64,000 nucleotides of DNA from Haliclona indistincta (lineage: Eukaryota; Porifera; Demospongiae; Haplosclerida; Chalinidae). Each line of letters opens with the position of its first letter. Positions within the stretch are counted from its first letter, which is position 1. The DNA lies in NCBI GenBank assembly GCA_964017065.1, contig OZ024788.1:8721761-8785760 (forward strand), given 5' to 3'. This document shows, piece by piece, positions 21,001 through 32,989 of the stretch. The notes under the pieces are model-generated. The model saw only the letters and a program-made list of their open reading frames with translations, did no database searches and was not told the origin of the DNA. A program made the translations under genes and the position numbers.

Positions 21001-23380
21001 GGTTTCATGTAATTCGACGTAGTGATCGGTTATGGGCAGGACTTTCAACTGATTTGGTTATCGAGCAAGTTCTGATGAGAAGTTTGAAGACTAGTGGAGG
21101 GCTCACAAGAGGACGAGGTATGACAGAAAATCAGCGTTTGCTTTGGGTACTATCAAGGCCTGCATGTGCTGATATCAACCAAGCTATGCAACAGTTTACA
21201 AGAGTTAACTACAACACTGGGGAGCAAAATAAAGACATGACCAAAGCAAGGCAACTGCGCGACTGGAAAGATACACTGGCTGCATTGCAGTATCTCCAGG
21301 AACGAAATCCATTCAGCAATGAAGATCCAAGTCTGCGAAGTATTGCAACTGGACTTCATGCCCACTCTACTGTTAATGTTGATACAGCTCTTACTGTTGG
21401 AAACACTATATTAGAGTCAATGAATGGAAAAAAATCTACGGAGTATACCTTTACAAAGAAGAGCCAAGCAGTCACTCTTGCGACAAAGTCATCTGTCAAA
21501 ATTGATGGAGAGCAAGTCCAGATTGACCCACAGCTTCTATTTCAGAGGCTAATCACTGTGATGCACTCATCTGATGAACTTGAGTCAGTTTTCAAGTACG
21601 AGCTATGCAGCTACCCATCATCTCTATTCGATTCATCTCTTCTACTACGAGAAGCAGACAAACCAGCTTTTGCTGATGCTATCTGGCATCTCAGTGAGCC
21701 ACATGATACAGCAAATGTCTTACAAGGTACTGTTCAATATGTCTTAGATGGTGGAGCACTTCTTCATCGCATACCTTGGCCTCGTGGATCTACCTACAAA
21801 GATATCTGTCACCGTTACACAGATTATGTCACAAAAAAGTACAAAGATGCTATTGTGGTATTTGATGGCTACAGCACTACCAACACAAAGGATGTGACAC
21901 ACCAGAGGCGGGCAAAGGGAAAAGCTAGTATGACTGTAACATTTACAGCAGACATGTATGTTACCACCAAGAAGGAACAGTTTTTAGCCAATAAGGAGAA
22001 CAAACAAAGATTCATTTTTATGCTCAGTGAAGAGCTGCAGAAGAAGAATTGTCAGACACACCATGCATCTGGAGATGCTGATCTGCTTATTGTGTTAAAG
22101 GCTATCCAGTCTGCTACCACCACAAACACAGTGCTAGTTGGAGATGACACGGATCTTATTGTCCTACTTTGTTACCATGCTAGTCTCGATTCTCATGATC
22201 TCTTGTTCCGGCCAGAGCCAAAAAAGACAACGAGGAAACCCCGAACCTGGAACATAAAAGCAATAAAGCAAAGACTCGGCCCAGAAGTGTGCAACCACAT
22301 TCTTTTTATGCATGCATTCCTTGGATGTGACACTACATCTCACCTCTTTGGAATTGGTAAGGGAACATCTCTCAAGAGATTTAGAGCCAGTACTACCTTC
22401 CGTGAGCAAGCTGCAGTATTCAATTCATATCCAGTCAACCCAGATGATGTGATAGCAGCAGGCGAGAGAGCATTAGTTATCGTTTACAATGGAAAATCAA
22501 CTGACTCCTTGGATTCTCTTAGACATCAGCGTTTTTGCGAGAAAGTGGCTTCAAAATCATCACAGCACGTTAAACCACAAACCTTACCACCAACTTCTGA
22601 GGCAGCGAAGTACCACAGCTTGCGGGTATATTTTCAAGTCCAGCAATGGAAAGGAGCAGCAGACAGTCTTCATCCAACAGACTGGGGTTGGCAGGTATGT
22701 GACGATGGATTTGTGCCACAACAGACAACACGAGCTCCAGCCCCTGAACGTTTGCTACGCATCATCAGATGTAACTGCAAGACAGACTGCAGTACCACAA
22801 AATGCACTTGCAAAAAACACAACATAGAGTGTACTCCAGCTTGTGGTAACTGCAGAGGATCTGGCTGTACAAATGCATCGATTTTTGAAGATAGTGATGA
22901 AGAATATGCAGATGAAGACTATCTGGACATTGACACAGACTGTATTGATATGTATTGATATGTTCTAAATATTATTTACTTCATCAGACATAACATTACT
23001 TCATGCAAAGTTGGTTGAATGGTTTAGGAGGAACAGGGTCATTTGTATTTTAGGTCGTAACTCATTCAGACTTTGTCTCACTTACATGTTGTTGGTCTCA
23101 AATGATAGCTCATACACAGACCTTTCCAATGGTAATAATTGTATATGCTATAAGTAATATTTAAGCTTTAAAACAGCTTTTTAAATACAGATAATTAATA
23201 ATTCAAAGGTGTCAAAATGAGAATAATTATTAAGTGATTTCACATATTTCCCCCCATGGGATTCCTTAGGACTTTTTTTCAGTGATTGTAGATATGTTAA
23301 GGAAACAAATGCAGTTGAGTTTGCTTTTGTTGCAATTAGTGTGAGGTTTGGCCTATATTTTCACTAAAATGACTGGACTA
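18050..23380 (+). mobile_element. 5.33-kb autonomous DNA transposon, Academ-like, 3-bp target duplication CAG
   Basis: CAG at 18047-18049 and 23381-23383 flank ends TAGTCCAGT and ACTGGACTA. The imperfect inverted repeats continue inwards for about 150 bp, including AATTGCAACAAAA and AAAAAGTCCTAAGGAAT on both sides in inverted order. Removing the element plus one CAG restores the host reading frame (RPS then DEQLTNT). The single intronless ORF is intact, so it may be a young insertion. A 3-bp duplication together with a transposase that carries an XPG-like nuclease fits the Academ superfamily as I know it; the assignment is by features, not by search. Confidence 0.75.
18483..22958 (+). CDS. 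Academ-like transposase with XPG-like nuclease and CXC domains (1491 aa)
   Basis: One uninterrupted ORF inside the element with TAGTCCAGT ends. Order seen: Cys/His-rich N-terminus (CAICKQPLD ... HKDCRKMYC, then SDCFFCGKP and YHQTCSVNF); a basic RKRKR patch near residue 115; a central region with FDQPLWW (Asp about 597) and LGGFHTEMSFLG (about 622-633), which I take as part of the RNase H-like catalytic core; a PIN/XPG-like region with GDADLLIVL (about 1197), GDDTDLIVLL (about 1220) and FLGCDTTS (about 1280); then a tesmin/TSO1-type CXC region (CNCKTDC ... CTCKKHNIEC ... CGNCRGSGC, about 1430-1465) and an acidic end. It would act in the nucleus, cutting and joining the element ends. The first ATG in frame lies about 430 bp inside the left end. 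Confidence 0.75.
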   Translation: MEVPEVCAICKQPLDPSDSVSTLREKGSTTINQVSITRNDEIHTVPGERVHKDCRKMYCNPHQVAKDTKGDTCNSEHASTSSERYALRSSEEEFSFKSDCFFCGKPAKVGRKRKRQDVLQVKTIGLKDAVLATCDERGDSWSDTVKARIMHVHDLHAADAVYHQTCSVNFRTKKQMPMAQVTDTEDTKRAKLGRPRDDRRATAFLEVANYFEENDDEQITINDLINLMEQKLADTTHQAYGYTHMKKRLEEHFGERIVLTEINGKASVVTFRTKASVVLQEYYSKQQQENNTDEEKIKLVQAAAKLIKEDIKSIETAHKVYPSCDDLESQEAGINYLPETLKTLLKELFSGKKTDVKVASIGQSVMQATRPKVLLAPLQFGLGVQLYHHFASRFLIDTLHTQGFCCSYQEVQNFEQNAAKSHKTDIPNLTSEFVQYAADNVDHNVRTIDGHNTFHGMGMIAAITPGTAVQKQPIPRAKVTFADVALIGKVQIRYYKEESREMVEIVYQKLTNLRAQNHSQNLDLLWKTSIMLGSPRPAWSGMMQFVHKGNHHPGKAAVMFLPMIDLNPSDNTCIYSTLTYVSEHAQRHNVTPIITFDQPLWWKALMIVKSEPIGSNLKGLVLRLGGFHTEMSFLGCIGHLMASSGLQELLETIYAPNAIVHMMSGKAISRAVRAHLIVDAALNALMLNMIFNVPLPDSDNGLELADTSEQQSVENSDLHEAFTLFKMLMAGDVSFEEVNTSEVLNRINFSLEKHRESVKLSSRTAALWIQYMCTMDILRKYIRGERTGKWELHLQALQEMLPYLAASGHNLYTKSVRVYLQQMTNLKAEHPHVQKHFEEGFHVIRRSDRLWAGLSTDLVIEQVLMRSLKTSGGLTRGRGMTENQRLLWVLSRPACADINQAMQQFTRVNYNTGEQNKDMTKARQLRDWKDTLAALQYLQERNPFSNEDPSLRSIATGLHAHSTVNVDTALTVGNTILESMNGKKSTEYTFTKKSQAVTLATKSSVKIDGEQVQIDPQLLFQRLITVMHSSDELESVFKYELCSYPSSLFDSSLLLREADKPAFADAIWHLSEPHDTANVLQGTVQYVLDGGALLHRIPWPRGSTYKDICHRYTDYVTKKYKDAIVVFDGYSTTNTKDVTHQRRAKGKASMTVTFTADMYVTTKKEQFLANKENKQRFIFMLSEELQKKNCQTHHASGDADLLIVLKAIQSATTTNTVLVGDDTDLIVLLCYHASLDSHDLLFRPEPKKTTRKPRTWNIKAIKQRLGPEVCNHILFMHAFLGCDTTSHLFGIGKGTSLKRFRASTTFREQAAVFNSYPVNPDDVIAAGERALVIVYNGKSTDSLDSLRHQRFCEKVASKSSQHVKPQTLPPTSEAAKYHSLRVYFQVQQWKGAADSLHPTDWGWQVCDDGFVPQQTTRAPAPERLLRIIRCNCKTDCSTTKCTCKKHNIECTPACGNCRGSGCTNASIFEDSDEEYADEDYLDIDTDCIDMY

Positions 23381-25697
23381 CAGATGAACAGCTAACGAAC
23401 ACACTAAAGGCACTAGCTACTTATCATGACAAGAACAAACCACGGGATAGCTCTGTCATGACATTCTGGCCTGAGACATACAACTCAACTACGAAGATTT
23501 GGTCTCAATCGCCTCTCAACCTCACACCAATGGTGAAGGACTATGACATATTCGAAGCTCAAATACTTAAAATTTTGAAGAAGCTCCACTTGGAAAACCT
23601 TTGGTACAAGTTTGCAAAACTATTTGATTCATTGTAAGTATAAACATGCACACATTGATGCAGTTTGTTTAGGATTTGTACTTTTGGAGTATAACATTTC
23701 ATATAACTATTATGTATCATGTGATCATGCATAGTAATGTGACTGGATGCCTATAGCATGCATGTGTAACTAATGAATCATATACTAACACTATTTATAC
23801 TAGCCATTTTCTGCATTAACAAAGTTATTTTAAGGGCTTCCGTAGCTACCGCATTCTGCATTCCTGCCGATTTTGACGATACGGCTGTGAACATGGGGTT
23901 AGGGGCTTTGTTAAAGCAGTATGCCAGCACTACATCAACAAGTGAGCATTACGAGCAATGGAAAGCCGTCAATCCAAGCATCTCTGAAGTCATTCCGTAC
24001 TTGAAGAAATATGCCTACAGACCATTCAGTACCAACGAAGACAGTAATATTATTGATCCACGAACCTATTTCTATGCACGTGACTTTCTCCATGAGCACA
24101 CAGGACCACTTGCTCTCATTCCAACCTGGGTTCAAAACTTGACTGAAAACAGGCGTTTCTTTGATAAACGATATCGAATGCCTCTCAATAGCAACAATGT
24201 AGACTTGACTGTATCTAGTAATATGATCTATGGACTGACAGCTGCAGTTCTAGGCCAACTGGAGGGAACCGAGAGCTGGTTTGACGATACTGATCTACAA
24301 ATGATTTACGAGAACACTTCAGCGCTAATGGCGTGGGAGATCAAGAGAAACTTCTCAAATCGAATGGACTTAGCGCTCACTTACTACCCGTCAGAATACA
24401 GCTTTTACTGGTTTACAGCAAGGACTGTCAATTTACTCAATTCAGCTAATGACCTTCCACACCCAGTGATGGTGAGAGTGAGAGACATTCTGACCAAGGC
24501 ACTTCGCTACAATGCTACAGACACTATTGTTGCAGCTGCTGTCAATGAAGGAGAGTATGTATACTATGATGGTTTTCTCGGAAACTGAGACAAAAATGAA
24601 TTTGGTAAGTTATTATGAATTTAAGCTGTCTGGTATTTATTATTACAACTAGACAGTGCTGCATGTTCCACAACATTAAGTACTGTCCACATTCCAGCTA
24701 GGGTAGTGAAGACTTCAGTATGGTGCATGCACAGGTCAATGGGTGGTTTAAAATCACTGACTTGTTGGCTGGTGTTATCAAAATTTTTAAATTGTGGTAT
24801 CTTTTGGTCTTATGCAAACTTTAACTTCCAATGATTATCAATTCATTGCAGGCAAACCAATCTCTCATGGTGAAGATCGAATTTATTCTACAGCAATGGC
24901 TGTAAATGCCCTACTCTACTCATGGACTGAGCGAGGCAAACTCCTGGCTGAGACACCAGCATCAATGAGGGACACAGCCACTAGAGCAAGCAAGTGGCTA
25001 CTAGAGTACAGCCTCAGTGATAAATACAAACCGTTCAATGCTTTCTTCTCAGGATCAATTAAAGGACCAGATGTAGGTTTACCAGAAAACTGACAAGTTA
25101 CGTCCACAAATGTACCACACTCACAAATTTTTAAAGAGGGAAATTTCTCATGTGTTAAAGTTTGTTCACCTTTGTTGGAGATAATGGGATATTATTTTGG
25201 CAATTTAAGGCCTCTGAGAGTGATTTTGAGGCATCCAATTTTTGGACACTAATACAGCAAAATTAACTTTCTAACCATGACCCATGGACAAACAGGGAAA
25301 ATACCCTTTTCCCAGGGTAGCCCTAGTTATGAAGTTCATTTGCATAAAACTACTTTTGCACATGCATCTATAATAAATTTTATTCAGTGCTGTTTTCTTC
25401 TGCAGCAACTCTCATTTTTCTTCCCTGCCAATGTGCTTGAATATCTAAACGGAACTGCTATTCCTGCAGATCACACTATTACAGCAGCCGACGATGATGC
25501 AATAACTGGTGTCAGTGGAATCATTCCTGAACAACAATACCAGCAAATGCTGAAGAAGAAACACTTCGGAGAAAACAGCTCCTCAAGTGTTTCACGGATT
25601 CAACCAAGAAGCATTTCCTTTCTGGTCCTCAAAACCAATGACCTACGCTACAGTCATGCTGGCTCTCACTCAGTATCAGACTCTTCTAGAAACCTAA

Positions 25698-27405
25698 AAT
25701 TGTGTTTATAAAGATTTTATCTTGCTGTGAATACATTTGTGTTGAATTCTTTCTATGATAACTCATTTGAGTCTGTCTGCTTAAGTTTTGATAAGCCAGA
25801 CTATGGTAGGGATTGTAAGAGTTCTGAAGTACAACAGGAATCTCAAGAACAGTAGTCTATTGTTTAATATTAATGAGAATAGAGGGAATAATAGTGTTCA
25901 CATGTAGCATCATAGCAAAGTGACTTAGTCAGAATCTTGAATTTTAACACGAATAGGAGTCTGTTGAACCATCATACTGATTGAATACAATAATTTGACT
26001 AAACTGAACAGAGTCCTGTGAAAGTAAGTCAATAAGTTAACTCAATATCATGCAAGAAGCAGTATATATAGTACCAATAGTAACACCTTGTACATGTGTC
26101 TGCCCGTGCTTGCCTGTTTAGCACGCAAAAATGAAAGAAAACATCACAGTACATGCAGCTGCATCGTAATACTTATTATTGTGCCACATAATATGGCTGT
26201 ATAGAACAGTAAATTCTCGCTCATGCATATTGGTAAACTTAATAACAAACTACCAAGAGTAAGATTATTAATTTTATTCTTGAAACTATACCTAAAGGTG
26301 TTTCAGTGGAACGGTATACAACTGTACAGCTGCTACCACACACATAACAGCTAGCTGTGTGTGGGGTTTACTATCACATAAGTAACTCTCTGCATGGGGT
26401 AAAGTTAGTACATGTACACAGGCAGAGCCACATCCTGTTCTTGACTTTGGCTGCGAATACTATACACGCCTCCGTACAATAGATAATGATACTATTCTAT
26501 CAATGGTCCACACTAACTTCTGAAAGTGTCTTGTGTCAAAAATCCTTAATATGCAACAAGGAGCCTGTAACTCAGTCATACTATCTAGATTACACAATGT
26601 GTTAGTGAGAAGTATGCACAAAAGCGGCATAAATGGACTGCTTACATGATTTATGTCGTGAGGTAATGTGAAAGTGCAACTGCAAAAATATTAAATGCAG
26701 TGTTCATGTACTAAATGTCTAATTACATGACCAGACACTCACAGCACTCACTGCAGCTTATCCTTATGGTCTTATCATACAATAAATCACAAGTTATCAT
26801 GAAGTTGTCATGAAAGAGTGTTTGCTAGTGATGAACTAGACTAAAGTGCGAAAATGTTTTACTGTTCGTTGTCTCACAAAGTCAAGTTATTAGTTAAACT
26901 TTCATTGTTTTAACTTATGGTCAGTACTGCTGTCTGTGTACGTTACCACTAATTATTAATTTTTCATAAGCTACCACAAAATGTAGACCCCACCACTACA
27001 TCGAGACACCTGACTAAGAGTGTAGCTACCACAACACTAACCAATACTTGTACATCTACAGGAGAGAATTCCCAGAAACCCAATTTGATTTCATCTTATA
27101 CACAATATGTAGTTTTTAGTTATCACATGTGCATACATCTTCACTGCTTTTATATTGATCTACAGATAGCTAGATAGCTAGTGTGTGTGTCCACTTGACT
27201 TATACAGTATAGTTTACAGAATATGACAGGAAAAGAGTGCAAATAGAGATTAGTCTGAAAAGAGTGTACAAAAGGAGAGAAGAGAAAAAGAATTTGGTTA
27301 CCAGATGGATTATCGCTGCCGTCAAACATCACAGCATTAAATCACTTGTTCATTGCAGCGAAATAATATTGAGTAGAACAATAAATAATAACACCCAGTG
27401 TTCTA
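25698..27405. other. Intergenic DNA, nothing recognised
   Basis: This is AT-rich sequence between the convergent DxDDTA gene (ends 25697) and the TMEM245 copy (last exon 27931-28069). Only short random open frames are present. I see no RNA gene or repeat family in it. Confidence 0.5.
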
Positions 27406-27665
27406 TGTGAGCGGATTTGAGAAAAGGGGTCACTTCGCGCATGTAATTTTTGAACGCACGCCTGTTTTCAAATGGCTGTTAGTCGGTCAAATATTATTGA
27501 AACTCAATGAATTTTTTTTGTATATAATATTTGATCATTCTGCTTGCTGTATATCAAATTTTAGAGCCATGGGACCAAATTTGGATGAATGCAAGCAAGT
27601 TGAAAACATGCGTTAGTTCGAAAATTACATGCGCGAAGTGACCCCCTTTCTCAAATCCGCTCACA
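27406..27665. mobile_element. 260-bp MITE with TA target duplication
   Basis: Flanking TA lies at 27404-27405 and 27666-27667. The ends TGTGAGCGGATTTGAGAAA and TTTCTCAAATCCGCTCACA continue as inverted repeats of about 65 bp (GGGGTCACTTCGCGCATGTA). TA duplication indicates a Tc1/mariner-type family. The open frames within come from the repeats. Confidence 0.85.
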
Positions 27666-27933
27666 TATAGTTTAAAAACTGCATTGTGTGATATTATAGA
27701 AAGGTTTGACAACAAATGGTCATTATTTTGTTTGTGCATGATCATGACCACATTTGTTACATTTGTTATCTATACTACGGTATTCAGAGTTGCATGCCCT
27801 CTTGCCGCTAAGGTTCGATGAGCCCTTGATATAATGAATGATCAATTATTAGAGATATCATGGGTACACTTGATAATCAGAATGATAATAATAATAGAGT
27901 TTGTGATAATACTGTTGAATTTCATTGTAACTA

Positions 27934-28790
<857 letters not shown>

Positions 28791-28928
28791 CTGTACCGCA
28801 TCCTGTGACAGCATAAGGGTTGGCACCAATATGCTACCATAGATATTAGAGCTTCACCACTATAGTTTCTTTAATAGTTACCAAAGATAACTTGAGGCAA
28901 TACTAGGAAGTGAGTTCCTAGTAACCAG

Positions 28929-29235
28929 TAGGGCTGAAACGAATAACACATTTTCATGTTCGAATAGTCACTAGCTAAAACGAACGAATAGTCGAATACT
29001 CTATTATCGGAATAAAACTAGCTCTAGCAACCAGTGCCCAAGAACAAAATATGTTAGAAAGTTATATATTAACATAAAGTCAGGGCTCAGGCTTGATTTG
29101 TGGACTGGTTACAAATAGCCCAAGTTTCCCAACTGCTAAGAGACTTCAAACGAATATTCGAATAGCTGCAATAGCATTCGAATACTGTCAAAACGATCGA
29201 ATAGTCGAATAATACAAGTATTCGTTTCAGCCCTA
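28929..29235. mobile_element. 307-bp hAT-type MITE (8-bp duplication GTAACCAG)
   Basis: The ends TAGGGCTGAAACGAATA and ATTCGTTTCAGCCCTA are flanked by GTAACCAG at 28921-28928 and 29236-29243. The interior repeats CGAATAGTCGAATA-like motifs. It is absent from the second TMEM245 copy. Confidence 0.9.
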
Positions 29236-30516
29236 GTAACCAGACTGCTCACATGGCGCCCATGTGGTACACAACAGATGTACTCTAACCACTAAGCAAT
29301 GCTTCAAGCAAGCATGCATTGCTGTATCAGCATTACTGTTTCCTTGCTGATTATTGCTATAATGGGTTAAAAACCTCAGCAATTTCCAAATTGCTGCAGT
29401 GCTTCCTAACTAGGTCTGGTGGTATAAACTGTTAACAACTAGTTCAAAACAGGAGAAAAACAATAACTCACACACACTCAATCCGTTTTAATTTTGTGGA
29501 AGTAATAATTTATTATGTACTATAATAATGTACTTACCCTTTGATTTCACTGTTAATGAGAGGATCTATGACAAATGATGGAAATAAGAACAACAGGAAC
29601 ACAAGAAGAGCTGTCAGCGGCCGATCATCAAGCAGCCACAGGTCCAATATGGCAGGCAGAGAGAGAACCAGTACGGACCAATGAACGGAACAGTACCAGC
29701 CAATGCTGCCAGCACTACAGTGAGAAAACATTGACATAACTCAAACCACATTCAACTACTAACAGTAAGTGCTCATCATGTAATGTGAAGTAAAAAGCAT
29801 GAGACTCTTCACCGAGTGCTGTGGAGTGTGTACAACACGTAGTGCGGAGTGACATAAAAATAGTGAAAATGTTCGGCATTAGAATATTTTCCACTCAAGG
29901 ATAAAATTTTTGTCCATGAGACAAAAATTAACTTGTGAAATAAATATGCATTTACACGCCAAGCCAGTGAAACAATTCACGAAATTTTTATAGACAAAAA
30001 TTTCCCTGTCTATGGTAGAGTTGTTATGCAATAGCGCTTGCACACTAGGAGTACAAAATTGGTGGTGTTTTTATGCACCCAGGCAGTATTATAAAAATAA
30101 TTGTACACAAAGTTCCTAGTGCTCCTCAGATAAGTACTATTGTACCTGATGGTAAGAATATGACGTCCTGACCAAACACTGAAAGAACTAGCCAACTGTA
30201 GAACCCATAAAACAAGGTTCTCCTGAGAGCAGCTTGAAACACACTCCTGTATGAGGGAAGGAAGGAAAGAGAGAGAGAGAGGCAGAGAAAAGGAGGGACA
30301 AAAGACAGTCATAGACGTGAGAAAAATTGAGAGGAATAAGCGAAGTGGAGTGGAGCACAATAGCAGCTACATTGTATCATTCATGTGGGTGTACCTGATG
30401 ATTCTAGAGAAGTTGTTAGTCTTATCGCTGCTGTCAAACCTCACAACATCACTGATCTAGTGCAGAGGAAGATATTGTTGATTAGAGTAGATCAGTAAAT
30501 AAAACAGTGTTGTGAT

Positions 30517-31231
30517 CAGGGGGTGCCAGTGGCGGAAATTGTCGACCCCAGGCCGGTTTTTTACATAGCCCCATTACCCACCCATCCACTACGTCATAAC
30601 GTGTCATATAATGATATTCACAATGCGAGCTAATTAATATTCATGAAAAGATGGCGATCGCATACACGTAGCTCGTCGTCGATAGCGCGAGTGTAGTATC
30701 GATCGCGATCATACAGAACACTGCTGCAGCAAGCAGAGATCAGAAAGCGACTGCACTACCGCTGTGAATATGGCCAAGATTAAGCGACTACACGTTTCAG
30801 AGAGTGCTCGTCGCAGAAAACGCACCCGATGCTGCTAAAACTCCACGATTTGATAGCTTCTTTCGACGGAAGAACAACACTCAAGGGCTGAGTGCAACTG
30901 AATCTACTGCAGAAGCTGGTGAGTAGAATAACTGCCTGGCTTAGCCACGCCTCCAGTCCACACCCTTCACAGCATAATGCATGCATGATGCCTTTATTTA
31001 CCTGCTTTTTACAGTGTATGTGGATACACACTGTAAATAATAACAAAAGCATGTTATATCTGCATGATATAGACCTCTTCTGGTGTCAAGAACCTGTAAA
31101 ACAACTCTACAGAGCACCAGAAATGTAGTGGCTAAAATTTACGCAAAATGACTTTTTGTGTAAAAACCCTCTCAACCCACCCACCCACTTTTTGGCCTGG
31201 GGTCGGTAATTTTTCTTTCTGGTACCCCCTG
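30517..31231. mobile_element. 715-bp hAT-type element inside a TMEM245 exon (duplication GTTGTGAT)
   Basis: The ends CAGGGGGTGCCAG and GGTACCCCCTG are flanked by GTTGTGAT at 30509-30516 and 31232-31239. The second TMEM245 copy has the empty site (GTTGTGATGAAAATAACC, near 51615). Inside, from about 30771, a short plus-strand frame (FDSFFRRKNN) ends at a possible donor near 30910 and may be the remnant of a transposase start. The insertion splits a membrane-spanning exon. Confidence 0.85.
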
Positions 31232-32372
31232 GTTGTGATAAAAATAACCTGCACAAAGAATACAAACACAAAATTTACTGAATAAAGCAAATCTGTGAGC
31301 AAATTCATTAACACCAAGACAATTTCCCCTAAGGCATTCAGAGTACTGGAGGCACCTTTGAACTTGTATGGTATCATACTTTAAAGGCTGTTAGTGGGAC
31401 TATATTTCTGGGAAACATCTGCTACTAGACTGCTCTCAACATGGGGTAAACCAAGAGTTCATAACTCTTGACCACACACATTAACAAGAAGCTAAAGAAG
31501 TACATGTAGTACTATTTGCAGAATTGTTCAGACAGATGTTTTCAACAAACAGCTTATACCACATGTACACTACACTAAGTAACCAGCCAGCCTGGCAGGA
31601 CACAGCTTAGATTACCAATGTAAACACATGAAAATGTGAGCTGGTTGGCCTGGGAAAGCAGGCTGGCCTGCCCACAGCTTTGATTGTTATACCCCATTCA
31701 CACAGTATGTTGGAACAGCACTGAACCAAACCATGCCACACAAAGTTCTGACACAACCATGCTGGAAGCAGCCCACCTATGGTTGGGGTGCTGTGATGGT
31801 GCAGTTCAGTTGTAACTCAGTTCAGTTGCGTTCATACTGTCAGAGATTGCAACCGGGCCGGCCCGGTTCGGTTCTAGCGTATAGTGTGAACGCGATATTG
31901 GTGTAAATGCCAACAACATGGCTGGGCCAGGCCAGGCCTGATTGTTTTTACCACTGCTATGGTGATCTAGGCTTCACCAAATGAAGAAACAATAATACTC
32001 GGCGAGTCCGTCTTGAAAAGGAAAGGGCCAGGTAATAGAGGACGCCGGCAAAGCGTACATAATGCATTGCATACCTTCAGCATACTGCTGTATGCCCATT
32101 GTTACCCATTCCATCAAAAGCTGTACAGAACAAATGCAACAATACATGCACCAGTACAGATACAAACTCGCTTCAGCTATCGTTGCTATGTAGTTGCCAT
32201 TTTATTCTCCCCATGTGATGAAGTCTCCGCCTTTTATAATTGACTTGGCCCGGTAAAATATTGTGCAGTGTAAACGCGTGCAAGAACCGTGCTGGGCCAT
32301 GCCGTGCACCCCCAGTGCAAACACGGTAATACATTGCTAATCAAACACTACTTTGTATCACATAGATGATTA

Positions 32373-32896
32373 CCGTATAACCGGTAATTTTCGGCACCGA
32401 AATATTTCGTACATTAAATTTTAGATAGGATTTAATTTTCGTAATGCTTCCGCCTTTCGAAATTAAATCACACCAAAATTTAAAATTGCCATAAAATTAA
32501 TTATGACTAAAATTAATTTTGACGCACTCGACACACTGAGGAGGACAGAGAGACGACGACTGTTTCTAGTTATGTAAGAGGCTATCATGTATAGTTGGAG
32601 AAACACTTGCCTGCCGTCAGAAGTTACCGTAACGCGGTGGCTTTGGTTAGAACCGACACGGAGATAGACAGAAACAGATGCCGCCACGACTGCAGGGCAT
32701 CTGCCACGGAAAATATCTTGCCCATGTTCTCTTTCTTTGTCGTAGCGGTACCATCGACAAGCAGGGCGTTGTATACGTGTTCTAGGTGGCATGGCAACAC
32801 AAATTTTCGTTACAAAGTAATTTTTCGAAAGTTTAATTTTCGTCATCTGGAGCACTTACGAAAATTAGAACTGTACGAAAATTACCGGTTATACGG
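32373..32896. mobile_element. MITE with CCGTATAACCGG ends and TA flanks
   Basis: The ends are CCGTATAACCGGTAATTTTCG and its complement CGAAAATTACCGGTTATACGG, with TA on both sides. The second TMEM245 copy has the unoccupied site (GATGATTATTGTGGG, near 52281). The family recurs as the CCGTATAGCC elements at 36388-36514, 43142-43331 and 55577-55762. The 214-codon and 130-codon frames crossing it are not credible genes. Confidence 0.75.
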
Positions 32897-32989
32897 TATA
32901 TTGTGGGCACGTACATATAGACGTCCAAGAGTAAGCATGTATGCGTTTCATCAAAAACACAGCTGTTTACTGTCCTACCCTCATACAGC

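Larger units (their letters stand above)
17621..25697 (+). pseudogene. Secreted DxDDTA-motif protein gene, disrupted by a transposon, a stop codon and a frameshift
   Basis: Five exons with GT-AG junctions: 17621-17764; 17842-18049 continuing at 23384-23633; 23835-24604; 24852-25072; 25406-25697, about 628 codons. It starts MRQRFWW followed by a hydrophobic run, a likely signal peptide. About residue 215 it carries PADFDDTAVNMGLG; DxDDTA is the acid motif of class II terpene cyclases and squalene-hopene cyclases, also near 630 aa, though there the motif lies further along. I would not name an enzyme on this alone. Three lesions: a 5.33-kb transposon splits exon 2, TGA interrupts exon 3 at 24586-24588 (GFLGN then DKNEFG), and the last exon needs a 1-nt shift near 25570 to reach its natural end (GFNQEAFPFWSS ... 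YQTLLET). It is either a recent pseudogene or partly affected by assembly errors. Confidence 0.7.
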
